In this document: positions 23,275-32,399 of the stretch, one piece after another
Numbering within the stretch: position 1 is the first letter of the stretch
Layout: each line of letters opens with the position of its first letter
Assembly: GCA_020636505.1 (NCBI GenBank)
Contig: JACJXR010000001.1
Coordinates: forward strand, 62,001-126,000
DNA length: 64,000 nt
Direction: 5' to 3'
Origin: Chitinophagales bacterium
GTDB taxonomy: Bacteria; Bacteroidota; Bacteroidia; Chitinophagales; Chitinophagaceae
Notes under the pieces: generated by a model
The model's database searches: none
What the model was told of the DNA's origin: nothing
The model's input: the letters and a program-made list of their open reading frames with translations, nothing else
Made by a program: the position numbers and the translations under genes

Positions 23275-25044
23275 ATGGCAACAAACGAATCGAAAAAAAG
23301 AAAATTACAAAAGAAACAAGCTGCACTACGTTTGGTGGTGCTTGCTGCCATATTGGTATGTCTGAATATGATAGCCGCAAGGTTTCACAAAGGGTTGGAT
23401 CTTACCAAAGACGAAAGGTTTACACTATCGGAACCTACCAAGCGCATACTTCGTGACATGGACGATGTGGCGGTGATAACCGTATACTTGGAAGGTAAAT
23501 TCCCTGCAGGATTTCAAAAGCTGAAAGAATCCACCCGTGAGCGTTTGCAATCTTTTCAAGACGTGGCGGGCAGCAATATCAAATTCCAATTCAAAGACCC
23601 GTTTGAAGGAAAAGAAGACGAAGAACGAGCCAAAGTATATCAGGTACTTGCCGAAAAGGGCATCTTCGCAGTAAACCTTCAGGTACAGGGTGAGGAAGAA
23701 GGATATTCCGAAAAGTTCGTATTCCCTTGGGCTTTGGTTCAATACAAAGGCAAAGAGACACCCGTAAAGTTGTTGGAAAACAAAACAGGCATGGCTCCTT
23801 TGGAGAACCTCAACTTTTCAGAGTCGTTGTTGGAGTACAAGTTCGCTAGTGCCATACATCGTGTAAAGCTGCCTACAAAACCTGAGATAGCATACATGAT
23901 GGGGCATGATGAGCCATTAGGACTGAACACGTTCGACATGCTCAACACCCTCACCGAACAATACAAAGTAGATACATTCGACCTGGTCGAAAACATATAC
24001 ATCCCTTCTTATTACAAGGCGATCATCATCAACAGGCCGCAGAAGGCTTTTGATGATAAGGAGAAGTTCAAGATAGACCAATACGTAATGAACGGTGGGC
24101 ATGTGCTTTGGGTGATAGACCAATTGCACACACCTATGGACAGTCTACATGCCAACGGGCAATTCATAGCCCTTGATTACGGCTTAAACCTCGATGATCA
24201 ATTGTTCAAATATGGTGTTCGTGTCAATACCGATCTGATTGAGGAAAAGTATTGTTTACCCATGCCGGTGATAGTTGGCCAGCAAGGTGACGGACAACCA
24301 CAAATGCAGTTGCGTCCGTGGATGTACTTCCCGGTACTGATACCTGAGTCGGGACACCCTATCGTTAAGAATCTTGATGGTATCGCCAGTCTATATGCAA
24401 GCACCATCGATACAATAGCCAACCCTGAGATACAAAAGACCATACTGTTGCAATCAACGCAGTACAGCCGCAAATCGAACGCACCTGTACGTATCAGTTT
24501 GGGCATGTTGCAATATCCGCTCGACCAATTATTCAACGAGCCTAAAAAACAATTGCCTGTTGCCGTATTGTTAGAAGGTGAGTTCAACTCAGTATTTAAA
24601 AACAGGTTGCACCCCAACTTCTTGAATGTATTGCGCGACTCTCTGAAAAGAGAATACAAAGGCAATTGCGACTCTCCAACATCCATGATAGTGGTGGCAG
24701 ATGGAGATATGTTCCAAAACGACTTTTCGCAAAAGACAGGGCCAATGGAAATGGGCTATTGGCGTTTTACCGAAACAAGGTTCGCCAACAAAACATTCTT
24801 GCTCAACTGTCTTGAATACATGACCGACAACAGCGGACTTTTGGCAGTGCGCTCAAAAGATTCCAAGTTGAGGTTGTTGGACAGAAACAGAATAAAGCGT
24901 GAAGAAACCAAATGGCAGTTCGTCAATATCGGTTTACCCATATTGATCGTATTGATATTTGCATCCGCATATATATTCTTCAGAAAACGCAAATACGAAA
25001 AGAAACTAACGGGAGAAGGAAAAAGGAAACAAGACAATGCGTAA
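23275..25044 (+). CDS. gldG: Gliding motility-associated protein GldG
   Basis: A 589-residue protein anchored by an N-terminal helix (about residues 20-37) and a C-terminal helix near 550 (PILIVLIFASAYIFF), with a large periplasmic domain between, as in GldG. Family features include GLDLTKDERFTLSEPTKR after the first helix and the ABC-associated domain ending FLLNCLEYMTDNSGLLAVRSK. I start at ATG 23275; a TTG three codons earlier is the alternative. The 3' end overlaps the next gene by 8 bases, so translation is coupled. Confidence 0.92.
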   Translation: MATNESKKRKLQKKQAALRLVVLAAILVCLNMIAARFHKGLDLTKDERFTLSEPTKRILRDMDDVAVITVYLEGKFPAGFQKLKESTRERLQSFQDVAGSNIKFQFKDPFEGKEDEERAKVYQVLAEKGIFAVNLQVQGEEEGYSEKFVFPWALVQYKGKETPVKLLENKTGMAPLENLNFSESLLEYKFASAIHRVKLPTKPEIAYMMGHDEPLGLNTFDMLNTLTEQYKVDTFDLVENIYIPSYYKAIIINRPQKAFDDKEKFKIDQYVMNGGHVLWVIDQLHTPMDSLHANGQFIALDYGLNLDDQLFKYGVRVNTDLIEEKYCLPMPVIVGQQGDGQPQMQLRPWMYFPVLIPESGHPIVKNLDGIASLYASTIDTIANPEIQKTILLQSTQYSRKSNAPVRISLGMLQYPLDQLFNEPKKQLPVAVLLEGEFNSVFKNRLHPNFLNVLRDSLKREYKGNCDSPTSMIVVADGDMFQNDFSQKTGPMEMGYWRFTETRFANKTFLLNCLEYMTDNSGLLAVRSKDSKLRLLDRNRIKREETKWQFVNIGLPILIVLIFASAYIFFRKRKYEKKLTGEGKRKQDNA

Positions 25045-26062
25045 GACCATAGTTTATATACTGGTATTGGGCATACTCGGGTTTGGAGTATGGTATTTTC
25101 TGTTCAGCGACAAGCAATTGTTCAGTGCCGATGAGGCGGGTTTCAAAATAAACAACATCGAGGCCATCCATCGTATTTACTTGGCCAACCAAAGTGGGCA
25201 ACATATATCGGTAACGCGCACCGAAGACGGATGGATGGTCAATGATATGTACAAAGCTCGTCCGGGTATGATAGACTTGCTCTTGGAAACATTGAAACAA
25301 CAAGAAGCCGCTTATCCTGCCCCTGAAAATGCACATAATAATATTATTAAGGGCTTGGCGGGAAACGGTATCAAAGTAGAGTTGTACAACAAGAATAACG
25401 ACCCTATACGTATATTCTATGTTGGCGGACAAGTCGCGGGCAGTGCAGGCACCTACATGTTGATAGAGGGAGCCAAACGCCCATATGTGGTACAGCTACC
25501 TGTTTTTCAGGGTTATGTGACACCACGCTACAGTGTGGAGATGGAAGACTGGCGTGACAGAACAGTAATGAACATACCTGCAAGTGAGCTTGAAAAAGTG
25601 AGTGTGGAATATCCAACCGAAGAGTTGAACAACTTCACCTTGCAGCAAGATGCAGAAGGAACGCTTTCGGTTTCTGTTCATCCTGAGTTGATGAAGGACA
25701 AACAGCTCAACGAAAAGAGGGCAAAAGACTACTCCGGATTTTTTGAAAAAGTGTATTGCGAGGGCTTCCTGAACGGCACATTGCATATCGACTCCATAAT
25801 TGCCGGTACACAAAAGAACTGTACCATAGAAGTATTGGCCAAAGACGGCAAAAAGGAGCATATAGATATCTACTGGATGCCCATCACGCGTAGGAGTAAA
25901 AACATGCTCACAGCAGATCCTGATGTACCTGATGTGTACGATGCAGACCGCCTTTATGCTGTTTTCAACAACTATAAGGATACTGCCATTATACAAAGGA
26001 GAACTTTCGGCAAGCTGTTCAGAAAAGGATACGAGTTTTACGAGCAGGATACCAAACAGTAG
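25037..26062 (+). CDS. DUF4340 domain-containing protein
   Basis: A 341-residue protein with one N-terminal membrane helix (residues 5-24) and a periplasmic DUF4340-type domain (IHRIYLANQSG.., EDWRDRTVMNIPASELEKVSVEYP). DUF4340 proteins recur directly after ABC-2 permease and GldG-like subunits, so it probably belongs to the same transport complex. It overlaps the end of gldG by 8 bp. Function is unproven. Confidence 0.82.
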   Translation: MRKTIVYILVLGILGFGVWYFLFSDKQLFSADEAGFKINNIEAIHRIYLANQSGQHISVTRTEDGWMVNDMYKARPGMIDLLLETLKQQEAAYPAPENAHNNIIKGLAGNGIKVELYNKNNDPIRIFYVGGQVAGSAGTYMLIEGAKRPYVVQLPVFQGYVTPRYSVEMEDWRDRTVMNIPASELEKVSVEYPTEELNNFTLQQDAEGTLSVSVHPELMKDKQLNEKRAKDYSGFFEKVYCEGFLNGTLHIDSIIAGTQKNCTIEVLAKDGKKEHIDIYWMPITRRSKNMLTADPDVPDVYDADRLYAVFNNYKDTAIIQRRTFGKLFRKGYEFYEQDTKQ

Positions 26063-26124
26063 CCTGAAAAATATATAATACCTACATTTACTGTCCGGCC
26101 CGGCCTAACATAGTTGTATGTGAT

Positions 26125-28644
26125 ATGACAGTTGCAGCTGATACAAGAATGTTTATCGACGATATTGCCAAATGGTGCAACGGACAATGGTTGCAACACG
26201 AAAACAATGCATGCATTGAAGAGTTGTGCATTGACACGAGAAAGGTTGCACAACCTGAACTTGCCCTGTTCTTCGCTTTCAAAACAAGCAACAGAGACGG
26301 GCATACTTTCATTTCCACTGCATACGAAAAAGGTATTCGCAACTACGTTGTTACAAACAATGTGGATGTAAGCATATACAAGGGTTCCAACTTCATTCAC
26401 GTAGCCGATGCTCTTTCCGCATTGCAGCAAATCGCAATGAAACACAGGGCTATGTTCACCCTACCCTGCATCGGTATTACCGGTAGCAACGGAAAGACAA
26501 TTGTAAAAGAATGGTTGCATCAATTGTTGGCTGAAGACTACAACATCGTTCGCAGCCCCAAAAGTTACAACTCGCAAATAGGTGTTCCATTGTCTGTCGC
26601 ACTGTTAAGGAGCGAGCATTCATTGGCGATATTCGAAGCCGGTATTTCTCAACCGGGTGAAATGGAAAAGTTAGAAGCCATTGTAAAACCGAACATAGGC
26701 ATCTTCACCAACATCGGTGAAGCCCATAGTCAAGGCTTCCTAAACGAACGACAAAAGATCAACGAAAAGCTATTCCTTTTCAGGAATGCCAAACACCTGA
26801 TATACTGTAAAGACCACCACTCGGTAAACGAATGTGTGACTCAATACTGCAAACATATCAATGAGGGAAAAGACGGCCTTAAGTTGTTTACATGGTCGCA
26901 AAAGCAAGAATCCAACCTTTGGATAAAAGACATTACCAAGGAGAATCACAGTACAGCCATTACAGCATTGTACAAAGGCTCTGAAGCAACCATCGTCATT
27001 CCATTTACAGACAACGCTTCCATAGAGAATACAATACACTGTTGGTGCGCTATGCTTTTGCTGAACGTATCTCAAGATATGATAGCAGAGCGGATGAAAC
27101 TGCTCAGCCCTGTGAAAATGAGACTGGAGCTGAGGCACGGCATCAATGATTGCACTTTTATCAACGATACATACAATTCCGATCTTACATCACTTGCCAT
27201 TGCACTTGAATATTTGGAGCAACAACGCCAACACCGTAAGCATACTGTTATATTGTCGGACATGCTACAGATAGCACGCCCCGACAGCGAGCTATACGAA
27301 GAAGTGGCAAACATCATCAGTCGTAAGCATATCGGTAGGTTCATCGGAATTGGACCCGCACTATACAAACAGAAAAAACAGTTCAGACAGCACAAGAATG
27401 TGCGCAGCATCTTCTTCAAGACCACTGAAGATTTTCTGAAGAACTTTCATTTGATAACATTTGAGAACGAGGCCATACTCTTAAAGGGCTCCCGTCGTTT
27501 CTCTTTCGAGCGTATCGGCACGTTGTTGGAACGTAAGGTCCATCAAACGGTGATGTCGATAAACCTATCGGCAATAACACACAATTTGAATGTCTACCGT
27601 GGTTATACTCAACCGGGAGTGAAGCTGATGGCAATGGTCAAAGCATTCTCTTATGGTAGCGGCAGCTATGAGATAGCACACAGACTTCAATATTCGGGCG
27701 TTGATTATTTGTCCGTAGCATATACCGAAGAAGGCATAGAGCTTCGTAAAACAGGCATCACCATGCCTATCATGGTAATGAGTCCTGATACTGAATCTTT
27801 CGATCGCATGATAGCTTGGAAGTTGGAGCCGGAGATATACAATATGCGCTCGCTGAATGCATTTCTCCAAATCGCCAAAACACTTAAAACCGAGCAATAC
27901 CCCATACACTTGAAGTTGGATACGGGGATGCACCGGCTTGGCTTTGAAGAAATGGAAGTTGATGAACTGACGGAGAAGTTAAGCGGGAACGATCATGTAA
28001 AAGTGGTCAGTGTATTCACCCACTTATCGGCCAGTGAAGAGGAGCAGTTTGATGACTTTACAGAGCAACAAGCTGCAAGCTTCGATGCCATGTACAGTAT
28101 ACTTACAGAAAGTATAGGCTACAAGCCATTGCGTCATGTATGCAACTCAGCAGGCATCATCCGTCACAAAAATTTGCATTACGATATGGTGCGCCTTGGA
28201 TTGGGATTATATGGAATAGACAGCACAGGCTTAGCAGAAAAACAACTGATGCAGCCGGGTACGTTGAAAACCAGTATTGCACAGATAAAGTCAATACCTG
28301 TCGGCGACAGTGTAGGCTACAATCGAAAAGGAATCAGCGATAAGGAACGCAGAATAGCAACCATCAGCATAGGCTATGCAGATGGCTATCCACGCTCACT
28401 TAGTGGCACAGATGCACATGTATTGATACATAACAGCAAAGCCCCAATAGTCGGTAATATATGCATGGATATGTGTATGGTGGACATCACAGACATACCT
28501 CAAGCCAAAGAAGGTGATGAAGTAATCGTATTGGGAGAACAACTCACCGCTTCTCAACTGGCCAAATGGTCGGGCACCATCTCGTACGAAATAATGACAG
28601 GCATATCTCAACGTGTGAAACGCGTGTACGAGAACGAAAGTTGA
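26125..28644 (+). CDS. Bifunctional MurF / alanine racemase fusion
   Basis: An 839-residue fusion. Residues about 1-465 are MurF (UDP-MurNAc-tripeptide:D-Ala-D-Ala ligase) with the ATP loop GITGSNGKTIVK at 117-128 and FINDTYNSDLTS. Residues about 475-839 are alanine racemase with the PLP lysine K506 in MVKAFSYGSG, the VGYNRKG catalytic tyrosine region and CMDMCMVDITD. One polypeptide thus makes D-Ala and uses D-Ala-D-Ala in peptidoglycan precursor synthesis. In MurF, the usual GTNGKT reads GSNGKT, and in Alr the usual KANAYGHG reads KAFSYGSG; both are known variants in Bacteroidota fusions. A strong terminator follows. Confidence 0.95.
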   Translation: MTVAADTRMFIDDIAKWCNGQWLQHENNACIEELCIDTRKVAQPELALFFAFKTSNRDGHTFISTAYEKGIRNYVVTNNVDVSIYKGSNFIHVADALSALQQIAMKHRAMFTLPCIGITGSNGKTIVKEWLHQLLAEDYNIVRSPKSYNSQIGVPLSVALLRSEHSLAIFEAGISQPGEMEKLEAIVKPNIGIFTNIGEAHSQGFLNERQKINEKLFLFRNAKHLIYCKDHHSVNECVTQYCKHINEGKDGLKLFTWSQKQESNLWIKDITKENHSTAITALYKGSEATIVIPFTDNASIENTIHCWCAMLLLNVSQDMIAERMKLLSPVKMRLELRHGINDCTFINDTYNSDLTSLAIALEYLEQQRQHRKHTVILSDMLQIARPDSELYEEVANIISRKHIGRFIGIGPALYKQKKQFRQHKNVRSIFFKTTEDFLKNFHLITFENEAILLKGSRRFSFERIGTLLERKVHQTVMSINLSAITHNLNVYRGYTQPGVKLMAMVKAFSYGSGSYEIAHRLQYSGVDYLSVAYTEEGIELRKTGITMPIMVMSPDTESFDRMIAWKLEPEIYNMRSLNAFLQIAKTLKTEQYPIHLKLDTGMHRLGFEEMEVDELTEKLSGNDHVKVVSVFTHLSASEEEQFDDFTEQQAASFDAMYSILTESIGYKPLRHVCNSAGIIRHKNLHYDMVRLGLGLYGIDSTGLAEKQLMQPGTLKTSIAQIKSIPVGDSVGYNRKGISDKERRIATISIGYADGYPRSLSGTDAHVLIHNSKAPIVGNICMDMCMVDITDIPQAKEGDEVIVLGEQLTASQLAKWSGTISYEIMTGISQRVKRVYENES

Positions 28645-28668
28645 TATTATTTTTTCTAGCGAAAATAA

Positions 28669-28697
28669 AAAAGGGTCAAGCTTCGCTTGACCCTTTT
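28669..28697. terminator. Bidirectional terminator between murF-alr and the M43 protease
   Basis: 13-bp perfect stem AAAAGGGTCAAGC / GCTTGACCCTTTT with loop TTC. The flanking A and T runs let it work on both strands of this convergent pair. Confidence 0.9.
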
Positions 28698-28715
28698 GAT
28701 GTATCTATACTGACG

Positions 28716-31700
28716 TTATCTCTTAAGTGCCACTTTCATAACACCTATATTACCTTCAGAATCTTTAAGTACAATGTAGTAGTTACCATCAGCGAATGCT
28801 CTCAGGCTAACTTCTTTCTTAGAAGCACCTCTCACCTCGTCTGTCATAACCACTTGACCAATCGAGTTGTAAACATCGATGCCGTAGTTGGCAGCCTTAC
28901 CATGCCAATCCAACACCACGATGTCAGAAGTAGGGTTAGGATATACATCCAAACCTGTTAGGTCTATTGTGCTAAGATCCAACAATGTGATTCTTAGAAT
29001 GTTTGATGGTTTAGACCAACATCCTCTGTTGTTGGTTACTGCATAGTATGCACCTATCGTATCAGGATAAGCCACACCTTTAGGACCATCAGGCATTTCG
29101 CCACGTGGGCCGAACCATACGAACGAACTGTCGAAGTTGGTATACATCTTATTACCTATCAACGAAATGATCGGAGGATCAGGAGTGATTGAACGAACCA
29201 TGATCATCGGAGTAGAGTAAACCGTATCAGGCAAGTAACATCCATTATCTGTTTGATTGGCTCTTACAGATACTTGGTCACCATCTTGCAAAGTGGATAT
29301 CGTGAATGTTGCACCGGGCACCAATGGGAAGCCGTTAACCAACCATCTGAAATCAGGATTGCTACCTAGGTCAATGGCTGTTGCAGTAAATTCGATCAAT
29401 GAATCCAAACAACCCGGGTTCTTACCTTTTGTTATGGCAACAGTTACCTTAGGTCGCTTACTTGGAGTGATCAACATCTCAATATGAGTTGAAGTATCAC
29501 GCGGGTTGGCAACACAAGAGTCAGTGGCTATCAATATACATTGAACCCTATCTGTGTTTCTCAAAGAATCCGTTACATATATAGGAGTGGTTGCACCACT
29601 TATGGTCAAACCGTTCACCATCCACTGGAACTTAGGATTCTTACCTGCGTTTATGGTATTTGCACTGAATATTACCGGATGTCCCTCACAAGCAGGATTA
29701 CCACCTGTTGTTTGAGCGATGGTGATATCTGCAGTGATCTTCTCGTGTTTAACAACCACCGAGTCAGAAACCACAACTTTTGGACTCGCACAAGGTGAGT
29801 TCGACGTCATTATCACACGTACTATATCATTGTTTTGCAACATTGAAGTAGTGTAATTGACATTCGTTGCACCTGATATGCTAGAACCATTCACGGTCCA
29901 TTGATATGAAGGAGCAGTACCACCTGTTGTCGGAGTTGCTGTAAACTGCAACGGTTGTCCCGCACAACCCGGGTTGGTACCCACAGTCAATGCGATATTT
30001 GCTATCGGCACTTTCTGGGTATATGTTATTTCTATCTCGTTGGACAAGGCTTGTTTCGGAGGCAATGCACAAGGGCTGTCAGCACTTGATGTCATACGTA
30101 CGGTAAACTTGTCGCCACCGTTACCTATCGATTTGTAGCTTGTACTAGTTGCACCTGAAATGTCAGCACCGTTTCTTCTCCACTGATATGTAGGAGCTCC
30201 ACCCGGGTTAACATTACTTACAACAGACAATGTAACCGTATCATCTATACATGTAGGGTTGGTACCACCGGTAACACCGATTGTAACAGCAGGGTTGATG
30301 GTAACAGCCCTCTTAACAACCACTCTATTGGACACAACTGTATCCACACCACATACGTTTGTATATCTCAACTGCACCCATGCAGTATCGTCATTGTTGA
30401 ATATGGTACTTCCACCACCCGGATCGACCAATGTATCTGTTGTTTGACCACCAAGCGGCGTGCTGTTCTTAAACCACTGATAGTTTACAACTGTAGCATT
30501 GCTCGAAGGCACTGCATAAAACTTAAGCGACGTACCCTGACAAGATGGGTTACCGCCTATCGGAGGGTTGGAAACCGTTACAGTGGCAGTACCACTGCTT
30601 GCGCCAAGTATCAGCACTTCATAATCTTCAGCCTGACCGAAGTTCATATTGCTACAAGAATCAAGTCTGTTGGTGGTGAAGTCTGTAATAACACGCATGC
30701 GTATCGGCGTACATTTTGTAGCTGTTTGCGGTATGGTAAAGCTGGCAGTATGCGAACTACCTGTGCTTGTTACATTAATACGCTCACCTGTGGTATTACC
30801 AAGTATACCATCGTTGTTATAATCCAAGAATACGACACCTTTTTCACCACCGAGAGAGGTAACGGTTATTTGGTAAGAGTTACCGGCTTGCAATATTACT
30901 TGGTGTGCGCATGTATTATCTATATATGCCAACTGGCCATCTGTAAAGAAACCACTCGATGTTACATCCAAATATGTACGGCCGGCGTCTGCTATTTTAA
31001 TATTTCGTGGTCCGTAGTTTGAAGTGGCTGTCGGGTTGTTGGAACCCGGCGTACAAACCGTCGGCAAACCTGTAGTAGGTATCGGTAAAGAACCTGAAGA
31101 TGATATCAGTGAACTCCTTTGGCTGACCAAAGCACCTATAAACCTGTCACGTTGATCTTTAGTGAACCTGTTTTGACAGTTGGCATAGTTCATAATATTT
31201 CTTGCTGTGGCATCTGCAAAAGTATTGCTGGTACAAACATTCGTCTTACCACTGTTACAAGTACCGGGTCCGTAATCTTTGTGCGGCTCGGTATCACAAC
31301 ATCTGTCACCGTCTGTAGTACAATTGGTGTTCGTCGGGCAAGTTGTACCCCCATTACTTCCTTCAAAAGTATGGTATAAGCTGAATGCGTGACCCAATTC
31401 GTGAGGCAATGTTATACGGCCTACGTTCATTTGAGTAGCCAACATTATGGTACCGTCAAATCTGTAAAACTCAGGGTGAGTACTTGGGAAGAATGCATAT
31501 CCTGCTGTAAATGAGCCTGATGTACCGTCATTACCATCCAGCTTGTTCACTACCCATATATTATAGTACCTGTCATTCGGCCATCTTGAGAGTCTTTTCA
31601 AACTATCCTTATATGTAGGCGGATTGAATTCATCCGCAACACCTTGTCCCGGAGGGTTGCTCATACGTACACCATATGCCGCATAGTTATAACCAAAGGG

Positions 31701-32180
31701 ACCATAACCGAATATTGCAGATACGTTCGTTCTTGTAATACCTGTGGTGGCAGTACAGTTTGGAGAACGCTGTGCCAACTTGAACCTGAACGGAAAGTAT
31801 GTACCTCCGTTCGCAGTATCGGGATATGAGCTGTATGTAGCCGCAAATACCTCATTCACATAGTTTATCGTATTTATTATACGAGCATCCGTAGGATTGT
31901 ATATGGTACCTATTGCACCACCTGTGTGCATTACGTGAACCACCAACGGTATTTCATAGACTGTATCACCTCCTGAGGTGATGGCGATCAATGAGTTCGG
32001 GTTTGGCTGAGTGGCCAACCATGATGCAATATTTGCGTTAAGTTGGTTTACTCCTTGCGCGAAAGTGGAGTTGTTCATCGCAGTCTGGTGCGTCTGATCG
32101 AATCCACATCGTGCTTGTGCGTTAGCGGCTTGCTGTACACCAAAGCACAACAGAAACAATAGCGTAATTTTACGTATCAT
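28716..32180 (-). CDS. T9SS-secreted M43 metalloprotease with five Ig-like repeats
   Basis: An 1154-residue secreted protein: signal peptide (1-22), a pappalysin/cytophagalysin (M43) domain with zinc site HELGHAFSLYH (H260, H264, H270) and Met-turn region NIMNYANC. A GEVED domain follows (about 400-525, ending GQAEDYEV), then five tandem Ig/PKD-like repeats of roughly 90-95 residues each (about 530-1010, each with a G-x-NP-x-C start and a Y/F-QW-x-x-NG centre), and a C-terminal sorting domain (VYPNPTSDIVVLDW..). It should be exported by Sec and then T9SS to the surface. The glycine of the usual HExxHxxGxxH is replaced by serine. Confidence 0.93.
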   Translation of the reverse strand: MIRKITLLFLLCFGVQQAANAQARCGFDQTHQTAMNNSTFAQGVNQLNANIASWLATQPNPNSLIAITSGGDTVYEIPLVVHVMHTGGAIGTIYNPTDARIINTINYVNEVFAATYSSYPDTANGGTYFPFRFKLAQRSPNCTATTGITRTNVSAIFGYGPFGYNYAAYGVRMSNPPGQGVADEFNPPTYKDSLKRLSRWPNDRYYNIWVVNKLDGNDGTSGSFTAGYAFFPSTHPEFYRFDGTIMLATQMNVGRITLPHELGHAFSLYHTFEGSNGGTTCPTNTNCTTDGDRCCDTEPHKDYGPGTCNSGKTNVCTSNTFADATARNIMNYANCQNRFTKDQRDRFIGALVSQRSSLISSSGSLPIPTTGLPTVCTPGSNNPTATSNYGPRNIKIADAGRTYLDVTSSGFFTDGQLAYIDNTCAHQVILQAGNSYQITVTSLGGEKGVVFLDYNNDGILGNTTGERINVTSTGSSHTASFTIPQTATKCTPIRMRVITDFTTNRLDSCSNMNFGQAEDYEVLILGASSGTATVTVSNPPIGGNPSCQGTSLKFYAVPSSNATVVNYQWFKNSTPLGGQTTDTLVDPGGGSTIFNNDDTAWVQLRYTNVCGVDTVVSNRVVVKRAVTINPAVTIGVTGGTNPTCIDDTVTLSVVSNVNPGGAPTYQWRRNGADISGATSTSYKSIGNGGDKFTVRMTSSADSPCALPPKQALSNEIEITYTQKVPIANIALTVGTNPGCAGQPLQFTATPTTGGTAPSYQWTVNGSSISGATNVNYTTSMLQNNDIVRVIMTSNSPCASPKVVVSDSVVVKHEKITADITIAQTTGGNPACEGHPVIFSANTINAGKNPKFQWMVNGLTISGATTPIYVTDSLRNTDRVQCILIATDSCVANPRDTSTHIEMLITPSKRPKVTVAITKGKNPGCLDSLIEFTATAIDLGSNPDFRWLVNGFPLVPGATFTISTLQDGDQVSVRANQTDNGCYLPDTVYSTPMIMVRSITPDPPIISLIGNKMYTNFDSSFVWFGPRGEMPDGPKGVAYPDTIGAYYAVTNNRGCWSKPSNILRITLLDLSTIDLTGLDVYPNPTSDIVVLDWHGKAANYGIDVYNSIGQVVMTDEVRGASKKEVSLRAFADGNYYIVLKDSEGNIGVMKVALKR

Positions 32181-32338
32181 GCTACATTATAGTTTTTTAC
32201 ATTCAGTATAGATAGGTAAAAATAGGGTTTTCGTTAATAAAATACTAAAAGATTTGCCTATTTATTAACCTTGGATTTATCAGTTTTACTAAGTTTTTTT
32301 CAATAATCACTAAATCTTTATTTTTTTATATTAAATCC

Positions 32339-32346
32339 TATCTTTG
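32339..32346 (+). promoter_or_regulatory. -7 box TATCTTTG for secDF
   Basis: Exact TAnnTTTG match with a TTTA 18 nt upstream. It gives a leader of about 50 nt that is very A/T-rich. Confidence 0.6.
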
Positions 32347-32399
32347 CCCACTCTGTTTTCAGATAAGATATAATAAAAATTTTTAATTAGTAAAAACCT

